DNA of 64,000 bases from Thauera sp. JM12B12 (GTDB taxonomy: Bacteria > Pseudomonadota > Gammaproteobacteria > Burkholderiales > Rhodocyclaceae), in the NCBI RefSeq assembly GCF_039614725.1, contig NZ_CP154859.1:3100001-3164000 (forward strand), read 5' to 3'. Positions 49,571-59,386 of the stretch are shown piece by piece. Position 1 is the stretch's first letter; every line of letters begins with the position of its first letter. The translations under genes and the position numbers were made by a program. Below the pieces are notes generated by a model, which had not been told where the DNA came from, did not search any database, and worked only from the letters and a program-made list of their open reading frames with translations.

Positions 49571-52024
49571 ATGAACACTCAGTCCTACGGCTGGCGCTCG
49601 ATTCGCCTGCGCCTGTTCCTTCTTTTCGCGATCGTGATTGCAGCGGTGCTGTTCTATGCCATCACGGACGTCATGACGCAGTGGACCACGCGCAACGCCA
49701 TGGCGCGCGGTGTGCAGTACAGCCAGCTTTCGGTGCAGATCAACGCGGTGGTGCACGAACTGCAGAAGGAGCGCGGCCTGTCGGCCGGCTTCATCGGCTC
49801 GCGCGGCGGGCGCTTCAAGGCCGAGCTGGCCACCCAGCAGCAGGACTCCGACAAGGTGCGCGCCGCGCTCGACGCCTGGCTCGCGGGAACCGAGCGCCAG
49901 ACGCTGGGCGGACAGATCGAGAAGGCCCTCGCCGAGGCCCAGACGCGCATGGCCGAGCTGCAGGCCGTGCGTAGCCGGGTCAACGGGCTGAGCATTCCGG
50001 GCCCCGAGTCCTTCAACTACTTCACCGGCACGATCGAGCGCCTGATCACCGTGATCAACATCGCGGCATCGGCCGCCGAGGAGGTCGAGCTGTCCCGCGG
50101 CATGAACGCCTACCTGATGTTCGTGCTCGCCAAGGAGCAGGCCGGGCGCGAGCGCGCTTCGGTCAATGGCCTGTTCGCGGCCAACGCCGCCGCCGATCTC
50201 GCCCTGCACCGCCGCATCATCACCATCCTCACCGCACAGGACACCTACCTGTCCACCTTCCGCTCGCTGGCAGCACAGGAATGGCAGGACGCGCTGCAGC
50301 GCGTGCTCGACAGCGAGCCCGGCCGCGAAACCGCGCGCTTGCGCCAGATCGCGCTGGATCGCATGGAACAGGGCGAGTTCGGCGTGGAGCCGGCGAGCTG
50401 GTTCGCCACCATCACGCGCAAGATCGACCTCATGAAGGTCGAGGAAGACCGCTTCGCCGCTGCGCTGATGAACCGCGCCCAGATGCTCAACGCGGATTCG
50501 TCCACACAGCTGGCGCTTTCGATCGCGATGACGATCGCGGTGCTGATCGCTGCTGCACTGTTCGGGCTGCAGGTGACCGGGCTGTTGCGCGGACTGCGCG
50601 GCAACGCCGAGGCCGCGCATCGCATCGCGCAGGGCAGGCTCGACGAGAAGATCGAGGTGCACCACCAGAACGAGCTCGGCGAGATCGAGGGCGCGCTGGC
50701 CGAGGTGCAGACCAACCTGCACGCCATGATCGACGACGCGAGCATGCTGGCCCAGGCCGCGGTGGACGGCCGGCTCGAGACGCGCGCCGACGCCTCGAGG
50801 CACCAGGGTGACTACCGGCGCATCGTGCAGGGCGTCAATGACACCCTCGACGCGGTGATCGGCCCGCTCAACGTCGCCGCCGACTACGTGGACCGGATCG
50901 CCAAGGGCGCCATCCCGGCCAGGATCACCGACACCTACAACGGTGACTTCAACACCATCAAGAACAACCTCAACACCGCCATCGACGCGGTCAATGGCCT
51001 GGTCGCCGACGCCGTCATGCTCGCCCAGGCCGCGGTCGAAGGCCGGCTCGAGACCCGCGCCGACGCCGCCAAGCACCAGGGCGACTATCGCCGCATCGTC
51101 GAGGGCGTCAACGCCACGCTCGACGCGGTGATCGCCCCGATCGACGAGGTCAAGCGCGTGATGGTCGCGCTCTCGGGCGGCGACCTCACCCAGAAGATCA
51201 CCGACGACTACGCCGGCGACTTCCAGGTGCTGCAGAACGCGGTCAATGACTCGATGGACAAGCTCGCCGAGATCATCGAGCAGGTCCGCGGCGCGGCCGA
51301 TGCGCTCACCAACGCCGCCGGCCAGGTCTCGGCCACCGCGCAGAGCCTCTCCCAGTCGTCCTCGGAGCAGGCCGCCAGCGTGGAGGAGACCTCGGCCTCG
51401 ATCGAGCAGATGAGCGCCTCGATCAACCAGAACTCCGAAAACGCCAAGATCACCGACTCGATGGCCACCAAGGCCGCCTCCGAGGCCGGCGAAGGCGGAC
51501 AGGCGGTGAAATCCACCGTCGAGGCGATGAAGAACATCGCCGGCAAGATCGGCATCATCGACGACATCGCCTACCAGACCAACCTGCTCGCGCTCAACGC
51601 CGCCATCGAGGCGGCACGCGCCGGCGAACACGGCAAGGGCTTCGCGGTGGTGGCGGCGGAGGTGCGCAAGCTCGCCGAGCGCAGCCAGGTCGCCGCCCAG
51701 GAGATCGGCGAGCTCGCCGGCAACTCGGTGCATCTGGCCGAGCGCGCCGGCACCCTGCTCGACGAGATCGTGCCCTCGATCAACAAGACCTCCGACCTCG
51801 TGCAGGAGATCGCCTCGGCCAGCCAGGAGCAGACCGCAGGCGTCGGACAGATCAACAACGCCATGGGGCAGCTGAACAAGGCCACCCAGCAGAACGCCTC
51901 GGCCTCCGAGGAGCTCGCCGCTACCGCCGAGGAGCTCGGCGGACAGGCCGGGCAGCTGCAGGAGCTGATGGAGTTCTTCACCATCGACGACGCCAGCGCC
52001 GCGCGCCGCCTGCGGGTCGCGTAG
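49571..52024 (+). CDS. Methyl-accepting chemotaxis protein with NIT (nitrate/nitrite-sensing) domain
   Basis: 817 residues from ATG 49571; the frame is open 63 bases upstream. Helix 1 (about 12-33) and helix 2 (about 315-335) flank a periplasmic all-helical domain with [20 protein letters not shown], the signature of NIT domains (PF08376), a family proposed to sense nitrate and nitrite. HAMP-like modules follow with repeated [19 protein letters not shown] and [19 protein letters not shown], then the signalling domain. The C-terminus (AARRLRVA) lacks the tail of its sister receptor. The last 372 residues come from DNA nearly identical to 47651-48764, while the sensor domain is unrelated. Confidence 0.9.
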   Translation: MNTQSYGWRSIRLRLFLLFAIVIAAVLFYAITDVMTQWTTRNAMARGVQYSQLSVQINAVVHELQKERGLSAGFIGSRGGRFKAELATQQQDSDKVRAALDAWLAGTERQTLGGQIEKALAEAQTRMAELQAVRSRVNGLSIPGPESFNYFTGTIERLITVINIAASAAEEVELSRGMNAYLMFVLAKEQAGRERASVNGLFAANAAADLALHRRIITILTAQDTYLSTFRSLAAQEWQDALQRVLDSEPGRETARLRQIALDRMEQGEFGVEPASWFATITRKIDLMKVEEDRFAAALMNRAQMLNADSSTQLALSIAMTIAVLIAAALFGLQVTGLLRGLRGNAEAAHRIAQGRLDEKIEVHHQNELGEIEGALAEVQTNLHAMIDDASMLAQAAVDGRLETRADASRHQGDYRRIVQGVNDTLDAVIGPLNVAADYVDRIAKGAIPARITDTYNGDFNTIKNNLNTAIDAVNGLVADAVMLAQAAVEGRLETRADAAKHQGDYRRIVEGVNATLDAVIAPIDEVKRVMVALSGGDLTQKITDDYAGDFQVLQNAVNDSMDKLAEIIEQVRGAADALTNAAGQVSATAQSLSQSSSEQAASVEETSASIEQMSASINQNSENAKITDSMATKAASEAGEGGQAVKSTVEAMKNIAGKIGIIDDIAYQTNLLALNAAIEAARAGEHGKGFAVVAAEVRKLAERSQVAAQEIGELAGNSVHLAERAGTLLDEIVPSINKTSDLVQEIASASQEQTAGVGQINNAMGQLNKATQQNASASEELAATAEELGGQAGQLQELMEFFTIDDASAARRLRVA
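50858..51971 (+). repeat. Near-identical coding repeat, copy 2 (receptor at 49571)
   Basis: Second copy of the repeat at 47651-48764, at a fixed offset of 3207 bases. Visible differences include codons giving Ala for Asp, Gly for Glu, Glu for Gln and Ala for Thr in the HAMP part, and a silent GCT for GCC near 51921. Confidence 0.85.
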
Positions 52025-52047
52025 AACCCGATGCGCGGACGCACGCC

Positions 52048-52638
52048 ATGATCAACTGGCACACCCTGTCGCCGCAGGAGATCGAGCGCCGGGCGCAGAG
52101 CATCTCGCCCGGCGAGTGGGCGGTCGACATGCAGCGCCCGATCTCCACCCTGCTCGGCAGCTGCGTGGCGGTCTGCATGTACGACCCCGCGGTGGGCGTG
52201 GGCGGCATGAACCACTTCATGCTGCCCAACATGCGCAAGCGCGAGGGCGGGGTCGACGTCGACTCCCTGCTCTCGGGCGACTATGCGATGGAGGTGCTGT
52301 TGAACGGCATCCTCGGTCGCGGCGGCGCCCGCCACCGCATCAAGGCCAAGGCCTTCGGCGGCGGCACCATCATCAGCGGCATCGCCGCCTCGGCGATCGG
52401 CAAGCGCAATGCGGAGTTCGCCTGCGAGTGGCTCAAGCGCGAGGGCATCGAGCTGATCGCCTCGGACTTCCTCGGCGCCTGTTCGCGCAAGCTGCTGTTC
52501 GTGCCTGCCACCGGCGACGCGTACTGCCGGCGCATGACCACCACCATGGCGAGCGCGCAGGAGGTGGCGAAGGCCGAGCAGGCCTACGCCGAGTCCCTGA
52601 AGCGACCGCCGCCGAAATCGAACGTCGAACTCTTCTGA
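52048..52638 (+). CDS. cheD: Chemoreceptor glutamine deamidase CheD
   Basis: 196 residues. ISTLLGSCVAVCMYDPAVGVGG holds the catalytic Cys near residue 36, GGMNHFMLP supplies the catalytic His, and KAFGGGTIISG the conserved Gly-rich loop with the active-site Thr. CheD deamidates receptor glutamines and can interact with CheC or CheY in some species. C-terminus KSNVELF resembles the NKIELF tail of the MCP-like protein at 42838. It lies between the second receptor and cheR. Confidence 0.92.
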   Translation: MINWHTLSPQEIERRAQSISPGEWAVDMQRPISTLLGSCVAVCMYDPAVGVGGMNHFMLPNMRKREGGVDVDSLLSGDYAMEVLLNGILGRGGARHRIKAKAFGGGTIISGIAASAIGKRNAEFACEWLKREGIELIASDFLGACSRKLLFVPATGDAYCRRMTTTMASAQEVAKAEQAYAESLKRPPPKSNVELF

Positions 52639-52658
52639 GCGCGAGCCCCACCCGAGAC

Positions 52659-53549
52659 ATGGACAACAACGGCCTCACCGACGCGGAATTCGCGCTCTTC
52701 CAGAAGCTCATCTACCGGCTGGCGGGCATCAACATGGCCGACAGCAAGAAGCCGCTGGTTGCCGGCCGCCTGTCGCGCCGCCTGCGCCACTACGGCCTGG
52801 ACAGCTTCGGCGCCTACTACAAGATGGTCACCAGCAGCGAGCAGCCGCAGGAACGCCAGCTGATGGTCGACCTGCTGACCACCAACGAGACCTACTTCTT
52901 CCGCGAGGCGGCGCACTTCGACTTCCTGCAGGACTTCGCCGCCAGCCGCCGTGGCCGCCCGTTCCGGGTGTGGAGCGGCGCCTCGTCGAGCGGCGAGGAG
53001 CCCTACACCATCGCCATGGTGCTCGCCGAAACCCTCGGCCTGGGTGCCAGCTGGGAGGTGGTCGCCTCCGACATCAGCCTGACCGTGCTCGAGCGCGCGC
53101 AGACCGGGCTCTACCCGATGGAGCGCGGGCGCGGCATCCCGCCCGAGCTGATGAAGAAGTACTGCCTGAAGGGCGTGCGCAGCCAGGAGGGCAACTTCCT
53201 CGTCGTGCCCAGGCTGCGCGAGCGGGTGGACTTCCGCCACATCAACCTGATCGCCCCCGAGACCCGCGACCTCGGCCAGTTCGACGTCATCTTCCTGCGC
53301 AACGTGATGATCTATTTCGACAACGACACCAAGCGCAAGGTGGTGGGCAACATGGTCCCCCACCTGCGCGAGGACGGCACCTTCATCGTCGGCCACTCCG
53401 AGACCCTGACCGGCATCACCGACGAACTGAGCGCGCTGCGCCCCACGCTGTACTGCCGGCCGCACGCGCAGGGGCAGCTCGAACGCCATCGCCTGAACCG
53501 CGCCGCGCCGCGCGCCCTCCACCCCGCCCGTAGCGAGCACGGCCGATGA
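52659..53549 (+). CDS. cheR: Chemotaxis methyltransferase CheR
   Basis: 296 residues from ATG 52659; the frame is open upstream across cheD, but this start gives the standard CheR N-terminus. The N-terminal helical domain (about 1-85) is followed by an S-adenosylmethionine-binding fold with [19 protein letters not shown] and the [14 protein letters not shown] segment. The short beta subdomain that binds receptor tails lies between. It methylates receptor glutamates. The end overlaps cheB by 4 bases. Confidence 0.93.
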   Translation: MDNNGLTDAEFALFQKLIYRLAGINMADSKKPLVAGRLSRRLRHYGLDSFGAYYKMVTSSEQPQERQLMVDLLTTNETYFFREAAHFDFLQDFAASRRGRPFRVWSGASSSGEEPYTIAMVLAETLGLGASWEVVASDISLTVLERAQTGLYPMERGRGIPPELMKKYCLKGVRSQEGNFLVVPRLRERVDFRHINLIAPETRDLGQFDVIFLRNVMIYFDNDTKRKVVGNMVPHLREDGTFIVGHSETLTGITDELSALRPTLYCRPHAQGQLERHRLNRAAPRALHPARSEHGR

Positions 53550-54628
53550 GCGCCCGCATCAAGGTCATGATCGTCGACGACTCGGCGGTGGTGCGCCAGA
53601 CGGTGCGCCAGGCGCTCGAGCGCGACGCCGGCATCGAGGTGATCGCCGCCGCCTCGGATCCGCTGTTCGCGATCAGCCACATGCAGCGCGAATGGCCGGA
53701 CGTGATCGTGCTCGACATCGAGATGCCGCGCATGGATGGGCTGACCTTCCTGAAGAAGATCATGACCGAGCGCCCCACGCCGGTGGTGATCTGCTCCTCG
53801 CTCGCCGAAAGCGGCGCCGCCGCGACCATGCATGCGCTGTCCGCAGGCGCTGCGGCGATCATCACCAAGCCGAAGATGGGGGTGAAGCAGTTCCTCGAGG
53901 ACAGCGCAAACGACGTGGTGCAGGCGGTCAAGGCCGCCGCGCGCGCCAACGCCAGCCGCCTGGTGCCGCGTGCGGCCGCGCCCCTCACCCCCGCGCCCAA
54001 GCTCAGCGCCGACGCCATCCTCGGCGCCGGCCTGGGCAGCGGCTCGAACATGGTGCGCACCACCGAGCGCGTGGTCGCCATCGGCACCTCGACCGGCGGC
54101 ACCCAGGCGCTGGAGGCCGTGCTCACCCGCCTGCCCGCGGTGTGCCCCGGCATCGTCATCGTCCAGCACATGCCCGAGCGTTTCACCGCGATGTTCGCCG
54201 AGCGCCTCAACAGCCTGTGCGCGCTCGAGGTGCGCGAGGCGCGCCACGGCGACCGCGTGATGCCCGGCCGCGCGCTGATCGCCCCCGGCGGCAAGCACAT
54301 GATGCTGGCGCGCAGCGGCGCACAGTACACGGTGGAAGTGGTCGACGGCCCGCTGATCAACCGCCACCGCCCCTCGGTGGACGTGCTGTTCCGCTCCTGC
54401 GCGAAGTTCGCCGGCAAGAACGCGGTGGGCGTGATCATGACCGGCATGGGCGACGACGGCGCGCGCGGGCTCAAGGAGATGCACGACGCGGGCGCCGCCA
54501 CGCTGGCCGAGGACGAATCGACCTGCGTGGTGTTCGGCATGCCCAAGGAGGCGATCCGGCTGGGCGGCGTGGACCGGGTGCTGCCGCTGCCGCAATTGCC
54601 GGAGGCGATCCTGGGGTTGGTCAGGTGA
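53546..54628 (+). CDS. cheB: Chemotaxis methylesterase/deamidase CheB
   Basis: 360 residues. The receiver domain has [11 protein letters not shown] and phospho-acceptor Asp in [13 protein letters not shown], with a Lys in IITKPKMG. After a linker the esterase domain has the catalytic Ser in [12 protein letters not shown], His in [16 protein letters not shown] and Asp in [12 protein letters not shown]. It removes receptor methyl groups when phosphorylated by CheA. Last gene of the operon, followed by a strong hairpin. Confidence 0.94.
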   Translation: MSARIKVMIVDDSAVVRQTVRQALERDAGIEVIAAASDPLFAISHMQREWPDVIVLDIEMPRMDGLTFLKKIMTERPTPVVICSSLAESGAAATMHALSAGAAAIITKPKMGVKQFLEDSANDVVQAVKAAARANASRLVPRAAAPLTPAPKLSADAILGAGLGSGSNMVRTTERVVAIGTSTGGTQALEAVLTRLPAVCPGIVIVQHMPERFTAMFAERLNSLCALEVREARHGDRVMPGRALIAPGGKHMMLARSGAQYTVEVVDGPLINRHRPSVDVLFRSCAKFAGKNAVGVIMTGMGDDGARGLKEMHDAGAATLAEDESTCVVFGMPKEAIRLGGVDRVLPLPQLPEAILGLVR

Positions 54629-54654
54629 GGCGTCCGCGGCGCGGCCGCGGCGCC
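54629..54654. terminator. Hairpin between convergent cheB and EamA transporter genes
   Basis: GGCG, T, CCGCGGC pairs with GCCGCGG, CGCC around a GCG loop, with one unpaired T. It immediately follows the cheB stop codon and ends 4 bases before the EamA stop. No U-run is visible. Confidence 0.5.
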
Positions 54655-54658
54655 TGGC

Positions 54659-55555
54659 TCAGCCGACGGCCCGGCGGGACTGCCACAGCGACCACAGGCT
54701 CATCAGCGCGAGCGCGCCGACGATCAGCGCCATACCGGTGAATTCGGCCCCGTTCGGCCGCTCGCCAAGCTCTATCCAGCCGGCGAGCGCACCGATCAGG
54801 GGGATGCCGAGCGCCGACAGGCCGGCCATGCCCGCCGACAGCCGCTGCAGCACGTACAGCCAGAGCACCCAGGCGAGCCCGGTGGCGAACACCGAATTGA
54901 AGACCAGCGCGCCGAAGAAATACGGCGTCGGATCGATCGGTCGCGACGGATGCAGCCCCGCGAACACGCACAGGGCCAGCGCGCCGAACAGCATCTGCCA
55001 GGCGGTGAGCGCGAGCAGGTCGAAGTCGTGATCCTGGCGCATGCGCTTGGCCACCACGGCCGACGCGGCCCAGGTGATGCCGGCGGCCACCGCGAGGAAG
55101 TTGCTGAAGCCACTGCCCGCCATGGCCCACGGCTGCAGCACGAGCACCAGGCCGGCCGCGGCCACCGCGATCGCGCCCCATTGCAGCCCGCGCACGCGTT
55201 CGCCGAGCACCCACCACGCCATCGGAATCACCCAGAACGGCATCGTGTACACCAGGACCGCGGTCTTGCCCGCGCCGCCCGCCACCAGCGCCCACTGGAT
55301 GAGCGCGGTGAAAGCGGCGGTCTGCAGCAGGCCAAGCAGCACCACCTGGCGAATGGCACCCACCTTGATCGGCCGCCGCAGCGCGACGAGCACGACGAAC
55401 AGGGTCGCTGCGCCAAGCGCCGCGCGGATTGCGGAGAAATCGAAGGGATCCACGTACTGGATCACCTGCTTCATCACCACCCAGTTGTAACCCCAGATCA
55501 GGGACAGCGCGGCGAGCGCGAGCAGGGCCAAGCGGGGCGTGCCGGATGCGGGCAT
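54659..55555 (-). CDS. EamA-family (DMT) transporter
   Basis: 298 residues with ten hydrophobic helices in two EamA repeats. The first repeat begins LLALAALSLIWGYNWVVMKQ, the second includes GVALVL-type helices ending in the QRLSAGMAGLSALGIPLIGALAG stretch typical of RhaT/YdcZ-like metabolite exporters. The start ATG 55555 is preceded by GGAGGTCC, a strong ribosome binding site; the frame is open further upstream. Substrate not predictable, often amino acids or metabolites. Not obviously linked to its neighbours. Confidence 0.88.
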   Translation of the reverse strand: MPASGTPRLALLALAALSLIWGYNWVVMKQVIQYVDPFDFSAIRAALGAATLFVVLVALRRPIKVGAIRQVVLLGLLQTAAFTALIQWALVAGGAGKTAVLVYTMPFWVIPMAWWVLGERVRGLQWGAIAVAAAGLVLVLQPWAMAGSGFSNFLAVAAGITWAASAVVAKRMRQDHDFDLLALTAWQMLFGALALCVFAGLHPSRPIDPTPYFFGALVFNSVFATGLAWVLWLYVLQRLSAGMAGLSALGIPLIGALAGWIELGERPNGAEFTGMALIVGALALMSLWSLWQSRRAVG

Positions 55556-55766
55556 CGGACCTCCAAAAGGAAAACGCCGCGGCGCCCCTGAGGGGGGCCG
55601 CGGCCGAAGGGCTGCCGCCGGGGAGACGGCGGCGAGTAACAGTGCGAGGCGGATTATGCACCGCAACGCACGCGGTGACATAAGGCCAGGCTGATAGCGC
55701 TTATCGGCCCGGCAGCGGCGGGCAACGGCGTTCGTCCGCCACGATGCCCGCCCGCCGGGGCCGGAC

Positions 55767-57230
55767 TCACATCGGCTGCGCCGCAACGACCGGCGCCTTG
55801 CGGCTCATCAGCGCCAGGTGCAGCACCGCGCCGAGCAGCGCGCCGAACATCCACGAGAAGCCCGCCCAGGCGGCCAGCGCCGGCGTCCACACCGAGGCCA
55901 CCGAGAACAGCGAGGCCACCGAAAAGGCGAACAGGGCGCGCTTGTTCCAGCCGTTGTCGAAGTAGTAGGTGGAGCCCGGCTCGGCGGAGAATAGGTCCTG
56001 CACGTTGAGCTTCTGCTTACGCACCAGGTAGTAGTCGGCGACGACGATGCCATACAGCGGCGCGAGCACCGCGCCCAGGGTGTCGACGAAGCCGGCGATG
56101 CCGATGTGGCTGATCAGCGCCACCCACAGGCCGCCGATGAAGAACGAGATCACCGCGGTGATGATGCCGCCGGTGCGCGCGCTGATCTTCGCCGGGGCGA
56201 GGTTGGCGAGACCGAAGGCCGCCGGGATGAAGTTGGCGACCAGGTTGATGCCGACGGTGGCGGCGAAGAATGTGAGCGCGGCGATGATGGTCAGCGCCAG
56301 GTTGTCGACCTTGGCCACCATCTCGGCCGGGTTGGTGACGATCTCGCCGAACAGCACCGCGGTGCCGGCGGTGATGAAGAGCGCGAGGAAGGAGAAGAAC
56401 GCCAGGCTCACCGGCAGGCCGAGGAAGTTGCCCCACTTCATCTGCGACTCGTTCTTCACGAAGCGCGAGAAGTCGCCGTAGTTGATCACCACCGCGGCGA
56501 AGTAGGCCACCATCGTGCCGACCACCGCGGCGAAGGCCGCGATCGGGCCACCCGGATGCTCGCCACGGCCGTCGAAGATGTTGCCGAGCTCATTGACCAG
56601 GCCGCCGCCGGCCTTGTACCAGATCACCCCGAGCAGCGCGATCATCACCAGATAGACCAGCGGGCCGGCCCAGTTGAGGAAGTTGGTGATCCAGTCGAAG
56701 CCGCGCAGGAAGAGGCCGAGTTGGAACACGCACACGATCGCGTACGACACCCAGTCGACCGCGTTCATGCCGAGGAAGGTGCCGCCGCCCGGGTTGTCGA
56801 GCAGCGCATTGAACAGCAGCGCGAGCGCGGTCGAGGCGAAGTAGGTCTGCACGCCGTACCAGAAGATGGCGACGATGCCGCGGATCAGCGCCGGGAAGTT
56901 GGCCCCGCGCACGCCCATCGAGGCGCGCGCGATCACCGGGTAGGGAATGCCGTACTTCACGCCCGGCTTGCCGGTGAGGTTGACCAGCACGTTGACGATG
57001 ATGCCGGCGAGGATGATGCCGGCGAACACGGTCCAGCCGTTGAGGCCGTAGGAGATGAACAGCGTGGCCGCCAGCGTGTAGCCGAACAGGCTCTGGATGT
57101 CGTTGGACCACACGTTGAAGATCTCGAACCAGCCCCACTTGCGCTGCGCGGGCGGCAGCGGCGCGAGGTCCGAGTTATAGAGGCTGGGATCCATGTGCTG
57201 GATCCTGAGGTCGATCTTTTCGTTTTCCAT
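55767..57230 (-). CDS. NCS1-family nucleobase/allantoin permease
   Basis: 487 residues from ATG 57230 with GGAGACAG upstream; an open frame to 57386 passes through a REP doublet and is not coding. About twelve membrane helices. The NCS1 pattern is clear: NVWSNDIQSLFGYTLAATLF in helix 1, GIPYPVIARASMGVRGANFP with the substrate-site loop, FWYGVQTYFAS and YGDFSRFVKNE. NCS1 permeases import allantoin (PucI), uracil, hydantoins or cytosine/purines; the cluster context favours allantoin or a purine base. It is divergent from a truncated uracil-xanthine permease. Confidence 0.87.
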   Translation of the reverse strand: MENEKIDLRIQHMDPSLYNSDLAPLPPAQRKWGWFEIFNVWSNDIQSLFGYTLAATLFISYGLNGWTVFAGIILAGIIVNVLVNLTGKPGVKYGIPYPVIARASMGVRGANFPALIRGIVAIFWYGVQTYFASTALALLFNALLDNPGGGTFLGMNAVDWVSYAIVCVFQLGLFLRGFDWITNFLNWAGPLVYLVMIALLGVIWYKAGGGLVNELGNIFDGRGEHPGGPIAAFAAVVGTMVAYFAAVVINYGDFSRFVKNESQMKWGNFLGLPVSLAFFSFLALFITAGTAVLFGEIVTNPAEMVAKVDNLALTIIAALTFFAATVGINLVANFIPAAFGLANLAPAKISARTGGIITAVISFFIGGLWVALISHIGIAGFVDTLGAVLAPLYGIVVADYYLVRKQKLNVQDLFSAEPGSTYYFDNGWNKRALFAFSVASLFSVASVWTPALAAWAGFSWMFGALLGAVLHLALMSRKAPVVAAQPM

Positions 57231-57318
57231 GTCTGTCTCCATGACCGCCGAGGCGGTATCAGCTTGTAGGCTTCGAGGCGGCCCGCGAACCTCGCGGACC
57301 CTGTGGGAGCAACTGTCT

Positions 57319-57386
57319 GTGGGAGCGGGCCTGCCCGCGAATGTCGCGGACTCGAGCGCTGTATTCGCGGGCAAGCCCGCTCCCAC
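57319..57386. repeat. REPIN-like doublet 3
   Basis: REP unit at 57319-57341 (one base, T to C, differs from the other copies) and its inverted partner at 57364-57386, 22 bases apart. A partial copy, GTGGGAGCAACTG, precedes it at 57303. Located just upstream of the NCS1 gene. Confidence 0.8.
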
Positions 57387-57401
57387 GGAAGACCTCGCGG
57401 A

Positions 57402-57424
57402 TCAATGGGGTCTGACCCCATTGA
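57402..57424. repeat. Palindromic repeat (core GGGGTCTGACCCC), copy 2
   Basis: The same 23-base element as at 13638-13660, inverted so that the central base reads T. It stands 15 bases from REP doublet 3, and the truncated permease begins immediately after it. Confidence 0.75.
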
Positions 57425-57964
57425 AATCACATCTCGCGCACCGAGCTCGCCGCCGGCCTGCGCACCGATGGTCTGGGCACGGTGATCGGTGGCATGTTCA
57501 GCACCTTCCCCTACACCAGCTTCTCGCAGAACGTCGGCCTGGTGGGCGTGACCGGCGTGAAGAGCCGCTGGGTGTGCGTGGCGGCGGGCGCGATCATGAT
57601 CGTGCTCGGCATGCTGCCCAAGATGGCCGCGCTGGTGGAGTCGGTGCCGACTTTCGTGCTCGGCGGCGCCGGCCTGGTGATGTTCGGCATGGTGGCGGCG
57701 ACCGGCATCCGCATCCTCGCCAACGTCGACTTCAAGGGTAACCGCAACAACCTGTACATCGTCGCGCTGTCGATCGGCTTCGGCCTGGTGCCGCTGGTGG
57801 CGCCGCGCTGGACCCAGCACATGGCCCACGGCCTGCACCCGCTGCTCGAGTCGGGCATCCTGCTGACGGCGATCTCGGCGGTGGTGCTGAACCTCTACTT
57901 CAATGGCGGCCGCGAGGACAAGGCGGGCGCGATCGAAGCGGCGAAGGCTGCAGAAGCGCACTGA
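57425..57964 (+). pseudogene. 5'-truncated uracil-xanthine permease (NAT/NCS2)
   Basis: About 179 codons corresponding to residues from about 170 onward of the permease at 18401: GLRTDGLGTVIGG, then SQNVGLVGVTG (NAT signature), LGGAGLVMFGMVAATGI and a normal C-terminus ending in an Ala-rich tail. The frame carries a stop codon within the palindrome immediately upstream, so at least the first half of a permease is missing. An internal GTG at 57482 could start a 160-residue product, but it would lack most transport helices. The end of homology coincides with the palindromic repeat. Confidence 0.8.
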
Positions 57965-58014
57965 CCGGAGCGCGGCCGGCACGCCGGCCGCGCATTTACA
58001 CGGGATGCAAGCGG

Positions 58015-58040
58015 AAAGGGGGCCAGCGGCCCCCTTTCTT
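58015..58040. terminator. Bidirectional Rho-independent-type terminator
   Basis: AAAGGGGGCC at 58015-58024 and GGCCCCCTTT at 58028-58037 form a perfect 10-base stem with a 3-base loop, with A and T runs at its two ends. It stands between the permease fragment and the convergent TRAP operon, and serves both strands. A second perfect hairpin (GCGGCCGGC, AC, GCCGGCCGC) lies at 57971-57990. Confidence 0.75.
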
Positions 58041-58093
58041 CGTTTACGCCCTGGGCAATCGGCCGTCGACACGCCGCCGCTGCCTGCCCGGGC

Positions 58094-59386
58094 TCACTTC
58101 ATCATCGCCACCAGCCCGAGCGTGATCGACGGGAAGGCGACCAGCAGCAGCAGGCGCAACAGGTCGATGCCGACGAAGGGGAACAGTCCGCGGAAGATCG
58201 CGCCCAGTCTGACGTGCGGCAGGGCGGCCTTGAGCACGAACACGTTCATGCCGATGGGCGGCGTGATCAGCGCGATCTCGGTCACCACGACCACGATGAT
58301 GCCGAACCAGATCAGGTCGAAACCATGACTCATCAGGAGGGGGAGGAAGAGCGGGACGCAGATCAGGATGATCGCCAGCGACTCCATCACGCAGCCCAGC
58401 AGCAGGAAGATGAGCAGGATCGCCGCCAGGGTCTGGTACGGGCCGAGTCCAGCCTGCTGGACGAGCTCCAGGATGCCTTCGCCCAGACCGGAGAACGAGA
58501 TCAGCTTGGCGAACAGCAGCGCGCCGAACAGCACGCTGTAGAGCATCACCGAGGTGGTGGCGGTCTCGACGAAGATCTGGCGGAAGCTCTGCCAGGTCAT
58601 CCGACGCTGCCCGATCGACAGAATCAGCGCCAGGCCGGCACCCAGGCCCGCAGCCTCGGTGGCGGTGAAGAGCCTGCCATAGAGGCCGCCGATGATGACC
58701 ACGAAGAGCAGGGTGAAGGGCCACACGCCGCGCAGGGAGCGCAGCTTCTCGGCGGTGGTCGTGCGCTCGCCACGCGGGGCGTCCTGCGGGCTGATGCAGG
58801 CGATGGCGTAGACCACGCCCAGGTACATCAGCAGGCCGAGGATGCCCGGTATTACCGCGGCGACGAACAGGTCGCCGATGTTGGTCTGGGTGAGGATGCC
58901 GTAGATCATCAGGATGATGGACGGCGGGATCAGGATGCCGAGCGTGCCGCCGGCAGCGATGGTGGCCGAGGCGAGCTGGTCCGAGTAGCCGTAGCGCTTC
59001 ATGCTCGGGTAGGCGACCTTGGACATCGTGGCGGCAGTGGCCAGGCTCGAGCCGCACACCGCACTGAAGCCGGCACAGGTGACCATGGTCGACAGCGCCA
59101 GCCCGCCACGCACCGGGCCGAGGAAGGCGTTGGCGGCGCGGAACAGGTCGTCGGAGATGCCGGAGCGGGCGAGGATGTTGCCCATCAGGATGAACATCGG
59201 CACCACGGCCAGTTCGTACGAGAACACGGCTTCGGAGATCGTCAGCGGCACCAGCGAGCGCGCAACGTCGAAGCCCATGACGACGCTGATGCCGGCGAGC
59301 GACACCGACAGCAGCGCGAAGGCCAGCGGCACCCGCAGGAAGGCCAGCACCAGCACGGCCAGCAGGGAAAGGAGACCGACGGTCAT
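58094..59386 (-). CDS. TRAP transporter large permease subunit (DctM-like)
   Basis: 430 residues with about twelve membrane helices. Family patterns are visible: LAFALLSVSLAGISVV near the start, PMFILMGNILARSGI, GGTLGILIPPSIILMIYGI with the Pro-Pro pair in the substrate/Na site, and ITPPIGMNVFVLKA near the C-terminus. It is the Na+-coupled core of a tripartite importer. ATG 59386 overlaps the end of the DctQ gene by 4 bases. Last gene of the operon. Confidence 0.92.
   Translation of the reverse strand: MTVGLLSLLAVLVLAFLRVPLAFALLSVSLAGISVVMGFDVARSLVPLTISEAVFSYELAVVPMFILMGNILARSGISDDLFRAANAFLGPVRGGLALSTMVTCAGFSAVCGSSLATAATMSKVAYPSMKRYGYSDQLASATIAAGGTLGILIPPSIILMIYGILTQTNIGDLFVAAVIPGILGLLMYLGVVYAIACISPQDAPRGERTTTAEKLRSLRGVWPFTLLFVVIIGGLYGRLFTATEAAGLGAGLALILSIGQRRMTWQSFRQIFVETATTSVMLYSVLFGALLFAKLISFSGLGEGILELVQQAGLGPYQTLAAILLIFLLLGCVMESLAIILICVPLFLPLLMSHGFDLIWFGIIVVVVTEIALITPPIGMNVFVLKAALPHVRLGAIFRGLFPFVGIDLLRLLLLVAFPSITLGLVAMMK

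Noticed and set aside
49028..51733. 901-codon minus-strand frame opposite the chemoreceptor, similar to another at 47324-49015
   Set aside because: Their mutual similarity only reflects the duplicated receptor DNA on the other strand.
57231..57386. N-terminal extension of the NCS1 permease
   Set aside because: It runs through REP doublet 3 and has no ribosome binding site; the ATG at 57230 has GGAGAC upstream.
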